Notes: a model not told the origin generated them from the letters alone. Positions 23,710-33,101 are shown, numbered from the stretch's first letter. The stretch is 64,000 nucleotides of DNA from Pseudomonadota bacterium (GCA_023423895.1 JAFAER010000021.1:150108-214107), one strand, 5' to 3'. Translations and numbers: made by a program.

Positions 23710-25503
23710 TCAGCGCACGACCGGGACCTTCACGTCGTTGACCGGTCGGCTGCCCATGCCGCCCGCATAGCCGTAGCTCGCCGTGAAGCCCATGCCCCAG
23801 ACGGAGACCGAGAACGGGCCGTTGCTGCGGGCCTCGTGGCGGCCGTAGCCACACTCGCCAGTGCCGACGGTTTGCGGGCGCGACTCCTTCGTCGTCTGGA
23901 CCCACGCGATCTCGTATTCGCCGGAGGTCCCGACAGGCAGGAAGCCCGTGACCGGGCCGGCCGCGCAAGCGAGCTCGACGTCCTGGAAGCCGGCTTGCGT
24001 CCGGCGCCGCACGATCGTGAGGTTCGTCTCGGGGTAGGTGTAATCCGCAAAGAAGACGTAGCGATCGAGGAACTGTTCGCTCGGGACGAGGTTCACGAAC
24101 TCCGGATCGCCGATCGTCGGGATGCCTTGGCGGCCGTAGAAGAGCGCGCCCGTCATGTACACGGCGGCATGGAACGGATGGGCTGCGTCCTGGCTCTTCA
24201 CGACCGCGAGCGAGCTCGTCATGAACGACGCGACCTGTCCGGCTGCGAGCGTCTCGGGAGCGCCAGGCGGACGGGACGGATCCCACGTGAGCGTCGTGCC
24301 GTCGACGGCGCCGACGAGGCTGTACGCGACCTCCTCGCGTGCGCCGGCGGTCACATCGCCGATGCGAGGACGGTACGGCGCGAGGACGTATTCGCTGCCC
24401 CACTGTTCGACGGGAGGCAGTTGTTGCTGCGTGATGTCACACGCTCCGATCCCGGCAGGAAGGAACGCACACTGCGCGCCGCCGAAGACGCCGATGGGCT
24501 TCGTCGACTCGATGGCGCTCCCTGCGAGGTCGGCATGCTGGGCGATCTGGAGTGCCTGCCCGCGCGCGAGCGTCCACTTCGTCGGAACGCCGAGGGCGGT
24601 GCCGGGCAGGTCGATGCCGTCGAGGATGTCGGCCTTCGGATCGATCCAGACGTCGGTGCCGTCCTCCCGGGCGACGATCTGCAGCAGGCGCGGCGCGCCG
24701 GGATCGGCGTGCGCCGTCGTGATCGCGACGTAGTTCGTCGACCACGCCGACGCCGGCAGAAGGAGCGTCGCCGTGGGGACGAACGTGGATGCGCCTCCGT
24801 ACGGGAAGATCGAATAGGCGGTCACCGGAGCATCGGCGATCAGCCGAAAGGCACGCGTGCGCGCCGTGCCGTGCTGGATCGGCTCACCCTCGAAGGCCGG
24901 CTCGACCCCGGTCGGGCACGGCGCGTAGAACTGGGTGTCCGGCAACGAAGGTGTCTGCGAGAGGAAGACGATCCCGACCTCGCCCGGCGGGAGCGGTCCG
25001 GTCAGCCGCTCGTAGGTGGTGTCCGGTCCGCCGTTCCGCGCGATGTAGATCGATCGCGACACATCGAGCGGACCCGAGCCGAGCTCGGCAGTGATGGTGA
25101 TGTCGCGGTCCCAGGTGTTCGCGATCATCGCGGCGAAACAGGAGCCGCGCCCGTGCTCCACCTCGTCGGTCGGCGGCATCGTCCAGAACTCGCAGCCCGA
25201 CGAGCCTTTGGAGAGCATCGCGCTCGTGCACGCGTCCACGCAGCGGCCGTCGCCGCAGCCCTGGTCGGGGCCGCATGTCTCGACGACCTCGTCCGAACAT
25301 GCGGCGAGCACCTTCTTCAGGTCGCGCGAGCAGCGAAGGCCCGCGCATGCGTCTGGCTGCGCGTCGCCGGCGTCGGCGAAGGAAGGAGTGTCGGACGGCC
25401 CGAACTCGCCGCGCCGGCTGGAGCAGGCGAACGCGAAGGCGAGCAGGAGGGCTGCGCCTGCAAGCGGCGCGGTGACGAGAGCGGAGCGTCGGGGAGCGGT
25501 CAT
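23710..25503 (-). CDS. IgGFc-binding-like lipoprotein
   Basis: 597 residues. The signal peptide has lipobox AFAC (Cys27). A short Cys-rich segment follows (about 50-110). The main domain (about 110-590) has the IgGFc-binding N-terminal-like pattern (PF17517) widespread in myxobacteria: SQTPSLPDTQFYA, APVTAYSIFPYGGAS, ALLYGRQG-type and VVKSQDAAHPFHAAVYM segments. Despite the name, bacterial members are surface proteins of unknown ligand. It is the last gene of the operon that begins with the barrel protein and ECF sigma gene, 18 bp after the RCC1 gene. Confidence 0.85.
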   Translation of the reverse strand: MTAPRRSALVTAPLAGAALLLAFAFACSSRRGEFGPSDTPSFADAGDAQPDACAGLRCSRDLKKVLAACSDEVVETCGPDQGCGDGRCVDACTSAMLSKGSSGCEFWTMPPTDEVEHGRGSCFAAMIANTWDRDITITAELGSGPLDVSRSIYIARNGGPDTTYERLTGPLPPGEVGIVFLSQTPSLPDTQFYAPCPTGVEPAFEGEPIQHGTARTRAFRLIADAPVTAYSIFPYGGASTFVPTATLLLPASAWSTNYVAITTAHADPGAPRLLQIVAREDGTDVWIDPKADILDGIDLPGTALGVPTKWTLARGQALQIAQHADLAGSAIESTKPIGVFGGAQCAFLPAGIGACDITQQQLPPVEQWGSEYVLAPYRPRIGDVTAGAREEVAYSLVGAVDGTTLTWDPSRPPGAPETLAAGQVASFMTSSLAVVKSQDAAHPFHAAVYMTGALFYGRQGIPTIGDPEFVNLVPSEQFLDRYVFFADYTYPETNLTIVRRRTQAGFQDVELACAAGPVTGFLPVGTSGEYEIAWVQTTKESRPQTVGTGECGYGRHEARSNGPFSVSVWGMGFTASYGYAGGMGSRPVNDVKVPVVR

Positions 25504-25521
25504 CGCAACTACGTCCAGGGC

Positions 25522-26838
25522 TCAGAAATCGACGCGCAGGGGCGTGAGGTGGACAGCGTCGTCGCGCGTGCGTTGTCCGAGCTCGCCACGCGAGTTGCTA
25601 CCCCAGCACTCGACGCTGCCGTCGCGAACGAGCGCGCACGTGGCGCGATCGGTGACGACGACCTGGATCGCCTCGTGCTCGAAGACGCTCGCGGCCGTGA
25701 AGCGCGCCGTGCTGCCGGAGATCGTGCCGGTGCCGAGCTGCCCGGCGGAATCGTCGCCGCAGCATTGGATCGAGCCGTCCGTCATTCGCACGCACGTGTT
25801 GCCGTACGAGACGGCGAGGCGTTGCGGGTAAGCACTGCCGACGGTCGACGTAGGCAGCGGCAGCCGGGAATCATCTGGCAGCCCCGAGCAGAGAGCGCCC
25901 TGGTGGTTTCGGCCCCAGCAGTGAACGACCGCGCCGGCGATCGCGCACGTGTGATCGGGGCCGGTCGCGATCCCGGTGACGTCGGTCAGGCCAGGCAGCG
26001 CGAAAGGAACCGGGTCGGGATCGAGCGAGCCTTCGCGACCCGAGACCTTGCCCCAGCCGACGAGCGCGCCGAGGCCGGTGAGCGCGAAGGAGCTATGACG
26101 TCCGAGGCCGATGCGCGTTGCGGGCAAGCCACCCGCGGGCAACAGCCCCGGACCCGCAACGCGTTCGTCCGTCGTCCTCCCGAGCTGCAGTCGCTCGTTC
26201 GCGCCCCAGCACCAGACGTCGCCCGACGCGAGCAGCGCGCAAACGGTGCGAGGTCCCACGTCGACCCGCGTGACCGATCCGGTGACGTCGACCGGCTCGG
26301 GCGCATAGTGTGGAAGATCGTCGACGTTCGGCGGATCGACGGCGAGACCGAGCTGACCTTCTTCGTTCGCGCCCCAGCAGAGCGCTTTGCCGTCGGCGAG
26401 GCGCGCGCAGGTCGTCCGTCCGGCGGCGCTGATCTGCGTGACGTCTTCGAGTCCGAGAACCGTGAGCGGACCGGGACCCGGAATTTCCCCGCCGTCGGCT
26501 TCACCCGCTCCGAGCTCGCCCATCATTCCTTCGCCCCAGCAGCGTGCAGTGCCGTCGCTCATGCGCGCGCACACGTGGCTTGCACCTGCCGCGAGCTCGA
26601 CGGCGCACGGCTCTACCGCGCACGTGACGGGCTGATCGGCGGGCTCGAACGGTGGCCGCGCATCCGCGGCGGCATCTTCAGGGGCACCGGAGTCCACGAC
26701 GTTGCCGTCGTGACCTGCGTCGGGAGGAGGCTCGAAGTTGGGACGTTGGTCGGAGTCACCGCAGGCGGTGGCGGCGAGCACGAGCCCGAGGGCTCCCGCG
26801 ACGGCCGAAGAGAGGAGCAGCGGATGGCGTCGAGTCAT
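25522..26838 (-). CDS. RCC1-repeat lipoprotein
   Basis: 438 residues from ATG 26838, where the signal peptide begins; lipobox ATAC, Cys26. After an Asp/Pro-rich spacer and a CAVEPCAVEL segment come about six RCC1-type blades, each with a HVCARMSDGTARCWG-like core (HTCAIAGAVVHCWG, TTCARLADGKALCWG, RATCALVRDGSVECWG), implying a seven-bladed propeller stabilised by paired Cys. Such surface propellers usually bind partners; none is known. It sits 8 bp after the upstream propeller gene and 18 bp before the IgGFc-like gene. Confidence 0.9.
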   Translation of the reverse strand: MTRRHPLLLSSAVAGALGLVLAATACGDSDQRPNFEPPPDAGHDGNVVDSGAPEDAAADARPPFEPADQPVTCAVEPCAVELAAGASHVCARMSDGTARCWGEGMMGELGAGEADGGEIPGPGPLTVLGLEDVTQISAAGRTTCARLADGKALCWGANEEGQLGLAVDPPNVDDLPHYAPEPVDVTGSVTRVDVGPRTVCALLASGDVWCWGANERLQLGRTTDERVAGPGLLPAGGLPATRIGLGRHSSFALTGLGALVGWGKVSGREGSLDPDPVPFALPGLTDVTGIATGPDHTCAIAGAVVHCWGRNHQGALCSGLPDDSRLPLPTSTVGSAYPQRLAVSYGNTCVRMTDGSIQCCGDDSAGQLGTGTISGSTARFTAASVFEHEAIQVVVTDRATCALVRDGSVECWGSNSRGELGQRTRDDAVHLTPLRVDF

Positions 26839-26846
26839 GAGTGCAT

Positions 26847-28052
26847 TCACTTGGTCGAGGGCCGCTTGTGGAGCGCGATCCGATCGCCGACGAACCAGAG
26901 GTCGTCGGCCGCGCGCGCCCACACGGCGTAGAACGCGTTCGTGACCGGGACCTTGCCGACGACGATGCGAGGCAGCGACCACGATGTACCGTCCCAGTGG
27001 CGCAGACGTCCGAAGTCTCCCGCGAGCCAGACGTCGCTCGAGGACGGGCCCCACACGGCATGGAGGTGAGAGGGCTGCACGCGGAACGTCGTCTCTTCCC
27101 AGACGAGCGAGGAGCCTCCGTCGGGATCGTCGTTCCCGCGGAGATACGCGCCCGCGTGATCGACGACCCCCAGCACGATGACGTCACCGCTGATCGTGGC
27201 TCCGCCCGTCATCGTTTGGACGTGCGTCGGGCCGCCACCTCGATCGAGTACCGGGAGCGACACCTCCGAGAACGTGTCGGCGCCCGGCGGGCGGTGGAGA
27301 AGGACGCCGCGATACAGCTGCACCCAAGGATTTTCGGCGAACGTCCCGCCGATCCAGACATCGCCCTGAGCGGTCGTCCAGACGGTCTCGAGCGTGGTCA
27401 TGTCGGCCGCGGACTCGGCGGTCCAGCCGGCTCCGGGCTCCGAGGACGGGCCGGAGAAGTGGAGGACACGTCCTTCGATCTCGGGAGGGAACACGTCGGT
27501 GTTCGAACGTCCGCCGACCGCCCAGATGTCCGTGGCGGTCCGGCCCGCGATCGCGCGGAGCGGAACGCCATCGAGACCCGGCACCGGCACCGCCGTCCAG
27601 GTGAGGTCATCCGAGCTCGCGCCTTGGCCGTGAAGCAGCCCGATCGTGCCGACCGCCCAGATGTCCGTTGCGCTGCTTCCCCAGATCCCGAAGAGCGGGC
27701 CCGCATTCGAGTGGCGGATCTTCCAGGTCGTCCCGTCCCAGCGAAGGATGTTGCCCTGCTCACTGACGGCCCAGACGACGCCTTGATCGTCACCCCAAAC
27801 ACCGCGAAGCACCTGCCCATCCGGCAGCACCGTGTGACAGAAATCGTCCGCGGTGCAGCGTACGAGCTCGCCTGCATCGGGCCCTGCATCTTCTTCGTCG
27901 TTCGGCCGATTCGCATCGAGCGATGCGTCAGCATCGGCGCCGCCGTCGACGTCGGGCGCCGGCGTCTCAGCTTCGGACGAATCGCATGCGGCCGCGCCCA
28001 TGGCGAACGCGATCACCGCTCCAAAGGTCGCTGCGAGCCATACGCGCGTCAC
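26847..28052 (-). CDS. WG-repeat propeller-like lipoprotein 1
   Basis: 401 residues. Lipobox AAAC, Cys23, then an Asp/Ala-rich spacer. The rest is built from repeats around IWGSSATDIWAVG, VWGDDQGVVWAVS and VWGPSSSDVWLAG, each followed by a HWDGTSW-like strand, typical of propeller-like surface lipoproteins in myxobacteria. Its ATG overlaps the stop of the paralogous gene upstream (ATGA at 28049-28052). The two are related but not recent duplicates. A binding or structural role at the cell surface is inferred. Confidence 0.85.
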   Translation of the reverse strand: MTRVWLAATFGAVIAFAMGAAACDSSEAETPAPDVDGGADADASLDANRPNDEEDAGPDAGELVRCTADDFCHTVLPDGQVLRGVWGDDQGVVWAVSEQGNILRWDGTTWKIRHSNAGPLFGIWGSSATDIWAVGTIGLLHGQGASSDDLTWTAVPVPGLDGVPLRAIAGRTATDIWAVGGRSNTDVFPPEIEGRVLHFSGPSSEPGAGWTAESAADMTTLETVWTTAQGDVWIGGTFAENPWVQLYRGVLLHRPPGADTFSEVSLPVLDRGGGPTHVQTMTGGATISGDVIVLGVVDHAGAYLRGNDDPDGGSSLVWEETTFRVQPSHLHAVWGPSSSDVWLAGDFGRLRHWDGTSWSLPRIVVGKVPVTNAFYAVWARAADDLWFVGDRIALHKRPSTK

Positions 28053-29263
28053 GGAGCACCTCCGCTCTTCTTGCCGGTGAAGTGGAGCACGCCGCGATCG
28101 CCGACTGCCCAGACGTCGTCCGACCCGCTGCCCCAGATCGCGTGCAGATCCGGCCTCGGCCCCGCAGGGAATACTGCCGTCGAGATCGCCCAGGCCGTGC
28201 CGTCGAAGTGGAGCACCGTGCCTGCATCGCCGACGGCCCAGATGTCATCGGACGCAGCGCCCCAGAGCCCGCGAAGATGTTCGTTCGTGGGCGACGCGAC
28301 GGCCTCCCAGCGATCTGCGCCGCTCCGGACCCGGCGAATGGTTCCTTGCCGGCCGACGGCCCAGACGTCTCCGCCCTTGGTCCCCCACACTGCGTGGAGG
28401 ATCGCGTTCGACTGCGTGTCGTGCTCGGTCCACGACGGTACGTCGCCGCCGTCGCTCCCCGTCGTGTGGAATGCGCGTCCCCGAGTGAGAACGGACTGCG
28501 AGCCGTCCTCGTCGAAGACGATCTCGTCGTTGCCGCCGACGGCCCACACATCGTCGGGGCCGCTGCCCCAGAAGCTTCGGATCGCGACGCGATCCGTCCG
28601 CTTGCCGAGGAACATGTTCTCCCAAGGGACGCCGCTCGCGGCCGAGCCGGTGCGCCACCCGTGCGCGTGCTCGTAGTTGTCCCAGTCGATCGGGATGGCC
28701 TCGCCTCCGAGCCACACGTCCGAATCGGACGTGCCCCAGACCGCGTGGGTAAGCGTCGTCACGTGCGTCACCACTTGCGGGATCTCGGGCGCAACGTCGA
28801 ACGTGGCCGTCCCGCTCGAATACCCCGCGCCGTGGAGCACGAGCGTCGGGGTGCTGACGATCCACACGTCCGAGGGGCCACTTCCCCAGACACCGCGAAG
28901 CGTCTGGTTGGTCCCGGACGGGATCGGCTTCCACTCCGCTCCGTCGAAGTGAACGATCGTCCCGGTCGTGCCGACCGCCCACACGTCGGTCTTGCCGGAG
29001 CCCCAGATCGCGGTGAGCGCATGACGCGGATCGATCCCACTCGAGACGACCGGACACCAGTCGACAGCGTCGCAACCGAGCGGGCCGGCATCGGCGTCCG
29101 GTCTCGCATCGGGGCCGGGCTCCGGGACCTTGTCGTTGCCAGCGTCTTCGCGCAGCGGTTCGTTGTTCGCGCCCGAGTCGGCGCAGCTCGCGAAGACGAA
29201 GAGCGCGGTCGCGAGCGAAAGGCAGCCGGCGAGCGTTGGAAACACGTGAGGGGTGGCGATCAT
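28049..29263 (-). CDS. WG-repeat propeller-like lipoprotein 2
   Basis: 404 residues from ATG 29263, overlapping the stop of the Cys-rich gene (ATGA). Lipobox FASC, Cys27, then an Asp/Pro-rich spacer. At least six IWGSGKTDVWAVG-type units with VHFDGAEW strands form a likely beta-propeller. It is a paralogue of the downstream gene with more regular repeats. No enzymatic motif is seen. Confidence 0.85.
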   Translation of the reverse strand: MIATPHVFPTLAGCLSLATALFVFASCADSGANNEPLREDAGNDKVPEPGPDARPDADAGPLGCDAVDWCPVVSSGIDPRHALTAIWGSGKTDVWAVGTTGTIVHFDGAEWKPIPSGTNQTLRGVWGSGPSDVWIVSTPTLVLHGAGYSSGTATFDVAPEIPQVVTHVTTLTHAVWGTSDSDVWLGGEAIPIDWDNYEHAHGWRTGSAASGVPWENMFLGKRTDRVAIRSFWGSGPDDVWAVGGNDEIVFDEDGSQSVLTRGRAFHTTGSDGGDVPSWTEHDTQSNAILHAVWGTKGGDVWAVGRQGTIRRVRSGADRWEAVASPTNEHLRGLWGAASDDIWAVGDAGTVLHFDGTAWAISTAVFPAGPRPDLHAIWGSGSDDVWAVGDRGVLHFTGKKSGGAP

Positions 29264-30501
29264 CGCGGGGGACCTCCGCCGTCGCATTCGACCTCGAGGC
29301 AGACGCCGCCGACGCACGGCTGTCCGGCGGCTGTGTTGCAACGCTTGCCGCACGCGCCGCAGTTCGCGCCGTGGGCCATCAAGTTCGTCTCGCATCCGTC
29401 GAGCGGGTTGTCGTTGCAGTCAGCCCAGCCCGCCATGCAGTCGTAGGCGCACATGCCTTTCTTGCACGAGACGACCTGGTGCTTGGCCTCCTCGGGGCTG
29501 GCGCCGGGCTCGACGTAGCCGGGGCAGCGATAGCCGCACGCCCCGCAATGTTCCGGGGAGTTCGCGAGGTCACCGCAGATCGGGAAGTCCTCCGTCCCGC
29601 AGAGCGTCTCGTTCGGCTTGCAGATGCACTGTGCGATTCCGTCGACCTCACGGCAAAGCTGACCGGGGCTGCACTTGACCGCGCAGCCTCCGCAATTCTC
29701 CGGATCCTGCGCGGAAGGGCCGATGTTGACCTCGCAGCCGTCGGAGTTTGGCTCCTCGAGGTCGTTGTTGCAGTCGGCCCAGACCGTGTGCTGGTCGCCG
29801 GTGCAGCGCAGCTTCTCGCAGAGTCCGTCGACGCAGCCATAATGGGAGTTGGGCGGCGGTGCAGCGCCGTCCGGCGCCGTGCAGGGGTTCTCGCACCCGC
29901 CACAGTGCGCGTTGGTGCTCTGCAGGTCGACGCACGTGCCGTTGCACTCGGTGAGGCCGGTGGGGCACCCGCACGTGCCTAGGCGGCACTCCACGCCGGG
30001 CGCGCAGGCGTTCCCGCACGTACCGCAGTTCTTCGGATCGTGGAGGATCGAGGTCTCGCACCCGTCTTCGAGGCGGCCGTTGCAGTCCTTGACGGTGGAG
30101 TCGATGCACTCCGCGACACACTCGGCGTTGACGCACGTCGACTTGAATCCGAGCCAGTCGGAGACCGGGCATTTGTTGCCGCACGCCCCGCAGTTGTCGT
30201 TGTCGGTTCGCAGGTCGTGCTGGCACTTGTAGACGGGCGCGCCGGGATCGCTCGATTCGCACGTCGCGTACGGGTACGGGCACTCGGTGCCGAGACAGAG
30301 AAGTTGCGAAGTGTTCGGCAGTTCGCCGGAGTCGGGCTCCGGCGTGAACGAGGGAGTCGAACCGCTGTCGAGGCCGGGGCGGGTGCCGACGTCGAGAGAC
30401 GACTCTGCACATCCTGCCGCGATCGCTGCGCCGCAAGCGAGCGCTCCCGTTGCAACGATGAGTCGCTGGAGCCCACGGCGAAACCGAAGGTCACGGAGCA
30501 T
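29260..30501 (-). CDS. Cysteine-rich Stig1-like lipoprotein
   Basis: 413 residues from ATG 30501, where a signal peptide begins; lipobox AAGC, Cys31. The mature protein holds about 45 Cys in recurring NCGACGNKC / NCGTCGNAC / HCGACGYRC units with ADCNxxxxDGCE elements between them. This resembles the Stig1-like or MXAN_6577-like Cys-rich proteins of myxobacteria. Heavy disulphide bonding on the cell surface is expected. It is the first lipoprotein gene after the sigma/anti-sigma pair and overlaps the anti-sigma-like gene by 11 bp. Confidence 0.88.
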   Translation of the reverse strand: MLRDLRFRRGLQRLIVATGALACGAAIAAGCAESSLDVGTRPGLDSGSTPSFTPEPDSGELPNTSQLLCLGTECPYPYATCESSDPGAPVYKCQHDLRTDNDNCGACGNKCPVSDWLGFKSTCVNAECVAECIDSTVKDCNGRLEDGCETSILHDPKNCGTCGNACAPGVECRLGTCGCPTGLTECNGTCVDLQSTNAHCGGCENPCTAPDGAAPPPNSHYGCVDGLCEKLRCTGDQHTVWADCNNDLEEPNSDGCEVNIGPSAQDPENCGGCAVKCSPGQLCREVDGIAQCICKPNETLCGTEDFPICGDLANSPEHCGACGYRCPGYVEPGASPEEAKHQVVSCKKGMCAYDCMAGWADCNDNPLDGCETNLMAHGANCGACGKRCNTAAGQPCVGGVCLEVECDGGGPPR

Positions 30502-31240
30502 CGGTGTTGCCTCCTTCGAGCGCGCGCTCGACCGCGGGCAAGAGCAGCCCGTTCGGATATTGCTTTCGGAATGTCGCTGCCCGCGCGCGCGCCTGATCGC
30601 GGTCGCCCATCGCGACGAGCGCCTGGATCCGGAGTCGATCACGCTGCTGCGCGAGCTGTCCGTTCGGGAACCGCGCCTCGTGCTGTGCGAGCTTCTGGAG
30701 TGCTTCGGCGTTCTGCCGTTTCGCGACGGCCGCTCGCGCCGCGTCGATCATCTCGAGCTCTGCTGCGAGGTCCATCGTCGGAGCGTCCGTGGCCTTCCGC
30801 GCCGAGTTGCTCGCGGCCTGCTTCGCAGCAGGCGCAGCGCCAGGGCTGGTTGGCAGGTCCAGCGACGGCAGCGCGTGGACCGAAACGGAGGCGACCTCGT
30901 CGTCGACGGCGGTCGGCGGTTCGACGACCGGTGCAGCCGTTACGGGCTCGGTGTGCTCGACGACAGCCGGCACGTCGTTCGGTCCGCGCGTCGAAGCAGC
31001 GACGGCTCCCGCCATCGCGACGGCGGCGCATGCGGCGGCGAATGGCGTGGAGATGCCGAGGCGCGCCATGAACGACGCCGCAGGAGACGCCGAGGTACCC
31101 GCGCCAATTTCGCGCTCCACTCGGGCGAGGAGCCGCTCGCAGGCCTCGCGGTCGAACGCCGGATCTTCCGAGTCGCGCCGTCGCGCGCGAGCAAGCAGCG
31201 CGTCGAGCTCCGGATCGAGCGGCTCGAGATCGTTCGTCAT
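30491..31240 (-). CDS. Anti-sigma-like membrane protein
   Basis: 249 residues. The acidic N-terminus (about 1-60) contains a short helical region like that of anti-sigma factors, without a clear zinc HxxxCxxC motif. One transmembrane helix spans about 64-84. The periplasmic part has a Pro/Ala spacer and a C-terminal helical, TPR-like segment (about 160-245, with RFPNGQLAQQRDRLRIQAL). ATG 31240 overlaps the sigma gene stop (ATGA), which strongly suggests that it controls that sigma factor. The periplasmic end could be the sensor; the signal is unknown. Confidence 0.8.
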   Translation of the reverse strand: MTNDLEPLDPELDALLARARRRDSEDPAFDREACERLLARVEREIGAGTSASPAASFMARLGISTPFAAACAAVAMAGAVAASTRGPNDVPAVVEHTEPVTAAPVVEPPTAVDDEVASVSVHALPSLDLPTSPGAAPAAKQAASNSARKATDAPTMDLAAELEMIDAARAAVAKRQNAEALQKLAQHEARFPNGQLAQQRDRLRIQALVAMGDRDQARARAATFRKQYPNGLLLPAVERALEGGNTDAP

Positions 31241-31800
31241 CGTGGCCTCCGAGCACGGAGGCGCGTGACCTGCTGGCGGAACTCTTCGCGGGCGACGCGA
31301 AGCCGTGAGTAGACGGTGTTGACGGGGATCGAGAGGGTCTCCGCGATCTCCGTGACAGTGAACTCTTCGATATCGTACATGACGAACACCGGACGACGCT
31401 GGGGATCGATCCCGTCGAGGGCCGCGAGGACGAGGCGGCGGTCTTGCTCCGCTGCGAGCTCGTCATCGGGAAGCGGGCCGTTGGCGGCCACCTCTGGAGG
31501 AGTCTCCTCGTGGACATGCCGTCGGAGCCGCGCCAGACGTCGATGGGCCGCGGCCGCACGAAGGCAGAAAGCAAAGAGCCAGACGCGGATCGATCGCGTC
31601 GGGTCATACGTGTCGAGCTTGCGATGGACAGAGACGAAGAGGTCCTGAGCGACGTCCTCGACCTCTCCGTCGCCGACCCCGAGCCTTCTCAGGCTCGAGC
31701 AGACGAAACGAAAGTGATCACGAAATAGCTGCCGGAACTCCGGCTCCTTGCAGGAGCGGTGCTCGACGACGGGGGGAACCAGCACTCCCGAGGCAGCCAC
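31237..31800 (-). CDS. ECF-type RNA polymerase sigma factor
   Basis: 187 residues from GTG 31800. Region 2 (about 25-95) contains VEDVAQDLFVSVHRKLDTYDPTRS-type sequence (motif DVAQDLFVSVHR) and RVWLFAFCLRAA. Region 4 (about 125-180) has the HTH FTVTEIAETLSIPVNTVYSRLR. It directs polymerase to a set of promoters, most likely including that of this operon. It is coupled to the anti-sigma-like gene by a 4-bp overlap and starts 31 bp after the outer-membrane gene upstream. A later in-frame GTG at 31785 is possible. Confidence 0.93.
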   Translation of the reverse strand: MAASGVLVPPVVEHRSCKEPEFRQLFRDHFRFVCSSLRRLGVGDGEVEDVAQDLFVSVHRKLDTYDPTRSIRVWLFAFCLRAAAAHRRLARLRRHVHEETPPEVAANGPLPDDELAAEQDRRLVLAALDGIDPQRRPVFVMYDIEEFTVTEIAETLSIPVNTVYSRLRVAREEFRQQVTRLRARRPR

Positions 31801-31831
31801 TCTGCGTATTGCCAGCAGCGGCCCAGGTTCG

Positions 31832-32944
31832 TCACAAAATCGTGATCCTCCAGCTCAGGCCGGCCTCTCCGGCCACCGGGGCCGCGCGCCAGAGCGGCTC
31901 GTCACCGATGCGGATCGACGGGCGAACGAGCGGAACGAGCAGGCCCGCGTGCACGACGAACGAGAAGGGAGCTGCCCGAAAGACCTCGTACCCGCCGCGA
32001 AGGCCGAGGCTGGTGTAGAGCGCATGGGACGAGCGGCTCACGAGCGGGCCGGTCCCGGCGGCCCGGAAGTCCCCGAGGCTCACGACCGCACATCCCTCGA
32101 AGCGCTCGACGTGGCGACACGGCGAGAGCCCAACGAACGTCAAGGAGGCATTGGCTCCGCCGCCTCGAGGTGAGGCCACCTCGGCTGGGAGGAAGGCCCC
32201 GACGTCGAGTCCGACGCGCCAACTGCCGAGCTGGATCGACGCTCCGGCAAGGGCGCCTGCCGTCGGTGCCGGCGCGATGCCGTAGCCGAGGAGCGCAGCT
32301 GCGTGCGAGCGGATGCCGATGGACGGGGCGCGCGGCGTTGGCCGAGCGCGGCGGCGACGCGGACGAGCACGCGTCGGTGCTGGCGGACGCTCCGATGGTG
32401 TCGTCGGAGAAGTCGTCGGAGAAGTCGTTGGAGAAGTCGTCGGAGAAGTCGTTGGAGAAGTCGTTGGAGAAGGAGCCGGCACAGGCGTCGCCGTTGCGGT
32501 CGTCGTAGGAGGAGCGGGACGCGCCTTTTCGCGAAGACGCTCGATCGTGTGCTCGACGGCGAGGCTCGCGGCCAGCGCTGCAGCAACACCGAGCGTCCGG
32601 CATTCGCGTGCGGATGCGACGAGCTCCTGGACAGCGGTGTCCGCGCGACCTCGTTCCTCGAGCGCGATCGTCGCGCGGAGGCCGGCTCGCTCTTCGCGCG
32701 CGATCCGGATCGTGACGCTCACGGAAGCGTTCGGGCCGTGCTCGACGACGGTGTCCGCCGGCAGTCGGCCGGCCACCGCACGCTCGAGCTCGTCGTCCGT
32801 GAGGCATCCTGCGAGATCGCCCGGCCGCTCGTAGCGCACGTCGACGGTCAGCGGAGCGGCGTCGGTGCGAGCGGGCGTCAGGAGCAAGCCGCCGAGGACG
32901 GCGCACGACACGACCGGCTTGCGAAAACGTCGAGAAGGGCTCAC
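31832..32944 (-). CDS. Outer-membrane protein with PTTS-repeat linker
   Basis: 370 residues. The signal peptide ends near TDAA (about 29). An N-terminal periplasmic domain (about 30-135) of unknown family contains two Cys, in GDLAGCL and ARECRTLG. A linker of repeated PTTS units (about 150-175) and an Arg/Pro-rich stretch lead to a C-terminal beta-barrel-like domain (about 210-370, with Gly-rich strands such as SLGLRGGYEV). It is the first gene of the minus-strand operon and precedes the ECF sigma gene by 31 bp, so it may be part of the sensing or export side of the system. No homologue is recognised. Confidence 0.75.
   Translation of the reverse strand: MSPSRRFRKPVVSCAVLGGLLLTPARTDAAPLTVDVRYERPGDLAGCLTDDELERAVAGRLPADTVVEHGPNASVSVTIRIAREERAGLRATIALEERGRADTAVQELVASARECRTLGVAAALAASLAVEHTIERLREKARPAPPTTTATATPVPAPSPTTSPTTSPTTSPTTSPTTSPTTPSERPPAPTRARPRRRRARPTPRAPSIGIRSHAAALLGYGIAPAPTAGALAGASIQLGSWRVGLDVGAFLPAEVASPRGGGANASLTFVGLSPCRHVERFEGCAVVSLGDFRAAGTGPLVSRSSHALYTSLGLRGGYEVFRAAPFSFVVHAGLLVPLVRPSIRIGDEPLWRAAPVAGEAGLSWRITIL
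32402..32473 (-). repeat. Six 12-bp tandem repeats coding PTTS units
   Basis: The 12-bp plus-strand unit GTCGTyGGAGAA or GTCGTCGGAGAA is repeated six times in frame inside the outer-membrane gene, encoding Pro-Thr-Thr-Ser units. Copies differ by one base, so length change by slippage or recombination is possible without a frameshift. Confidence 0.85.
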
Positions 32945-33101
32945 ACGATCGTCGCGGGAGCCTACGACGCCGGCGCCCCGAACGCGAGGTCACCTGCGCT
33001 CGCCTGGCGCGGGCGTCCTGGCGGCTCGTTCACTCGCCGGCAGACCGGGGCGCTGCGGGCTCGGAGGCTCGGGCTTGCGGGCCCATGCGGACCGCGAGAG
33101 G

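Noticed and set aside
23551..26931. Plus-strand open frame of about 1126 codons
   Set aside because: Antisense to the RCC1 and IgGFc-like lipoprotein genes, extreme Arg/Ala/Asp composition, no recognisable domain or ribosome binding site.
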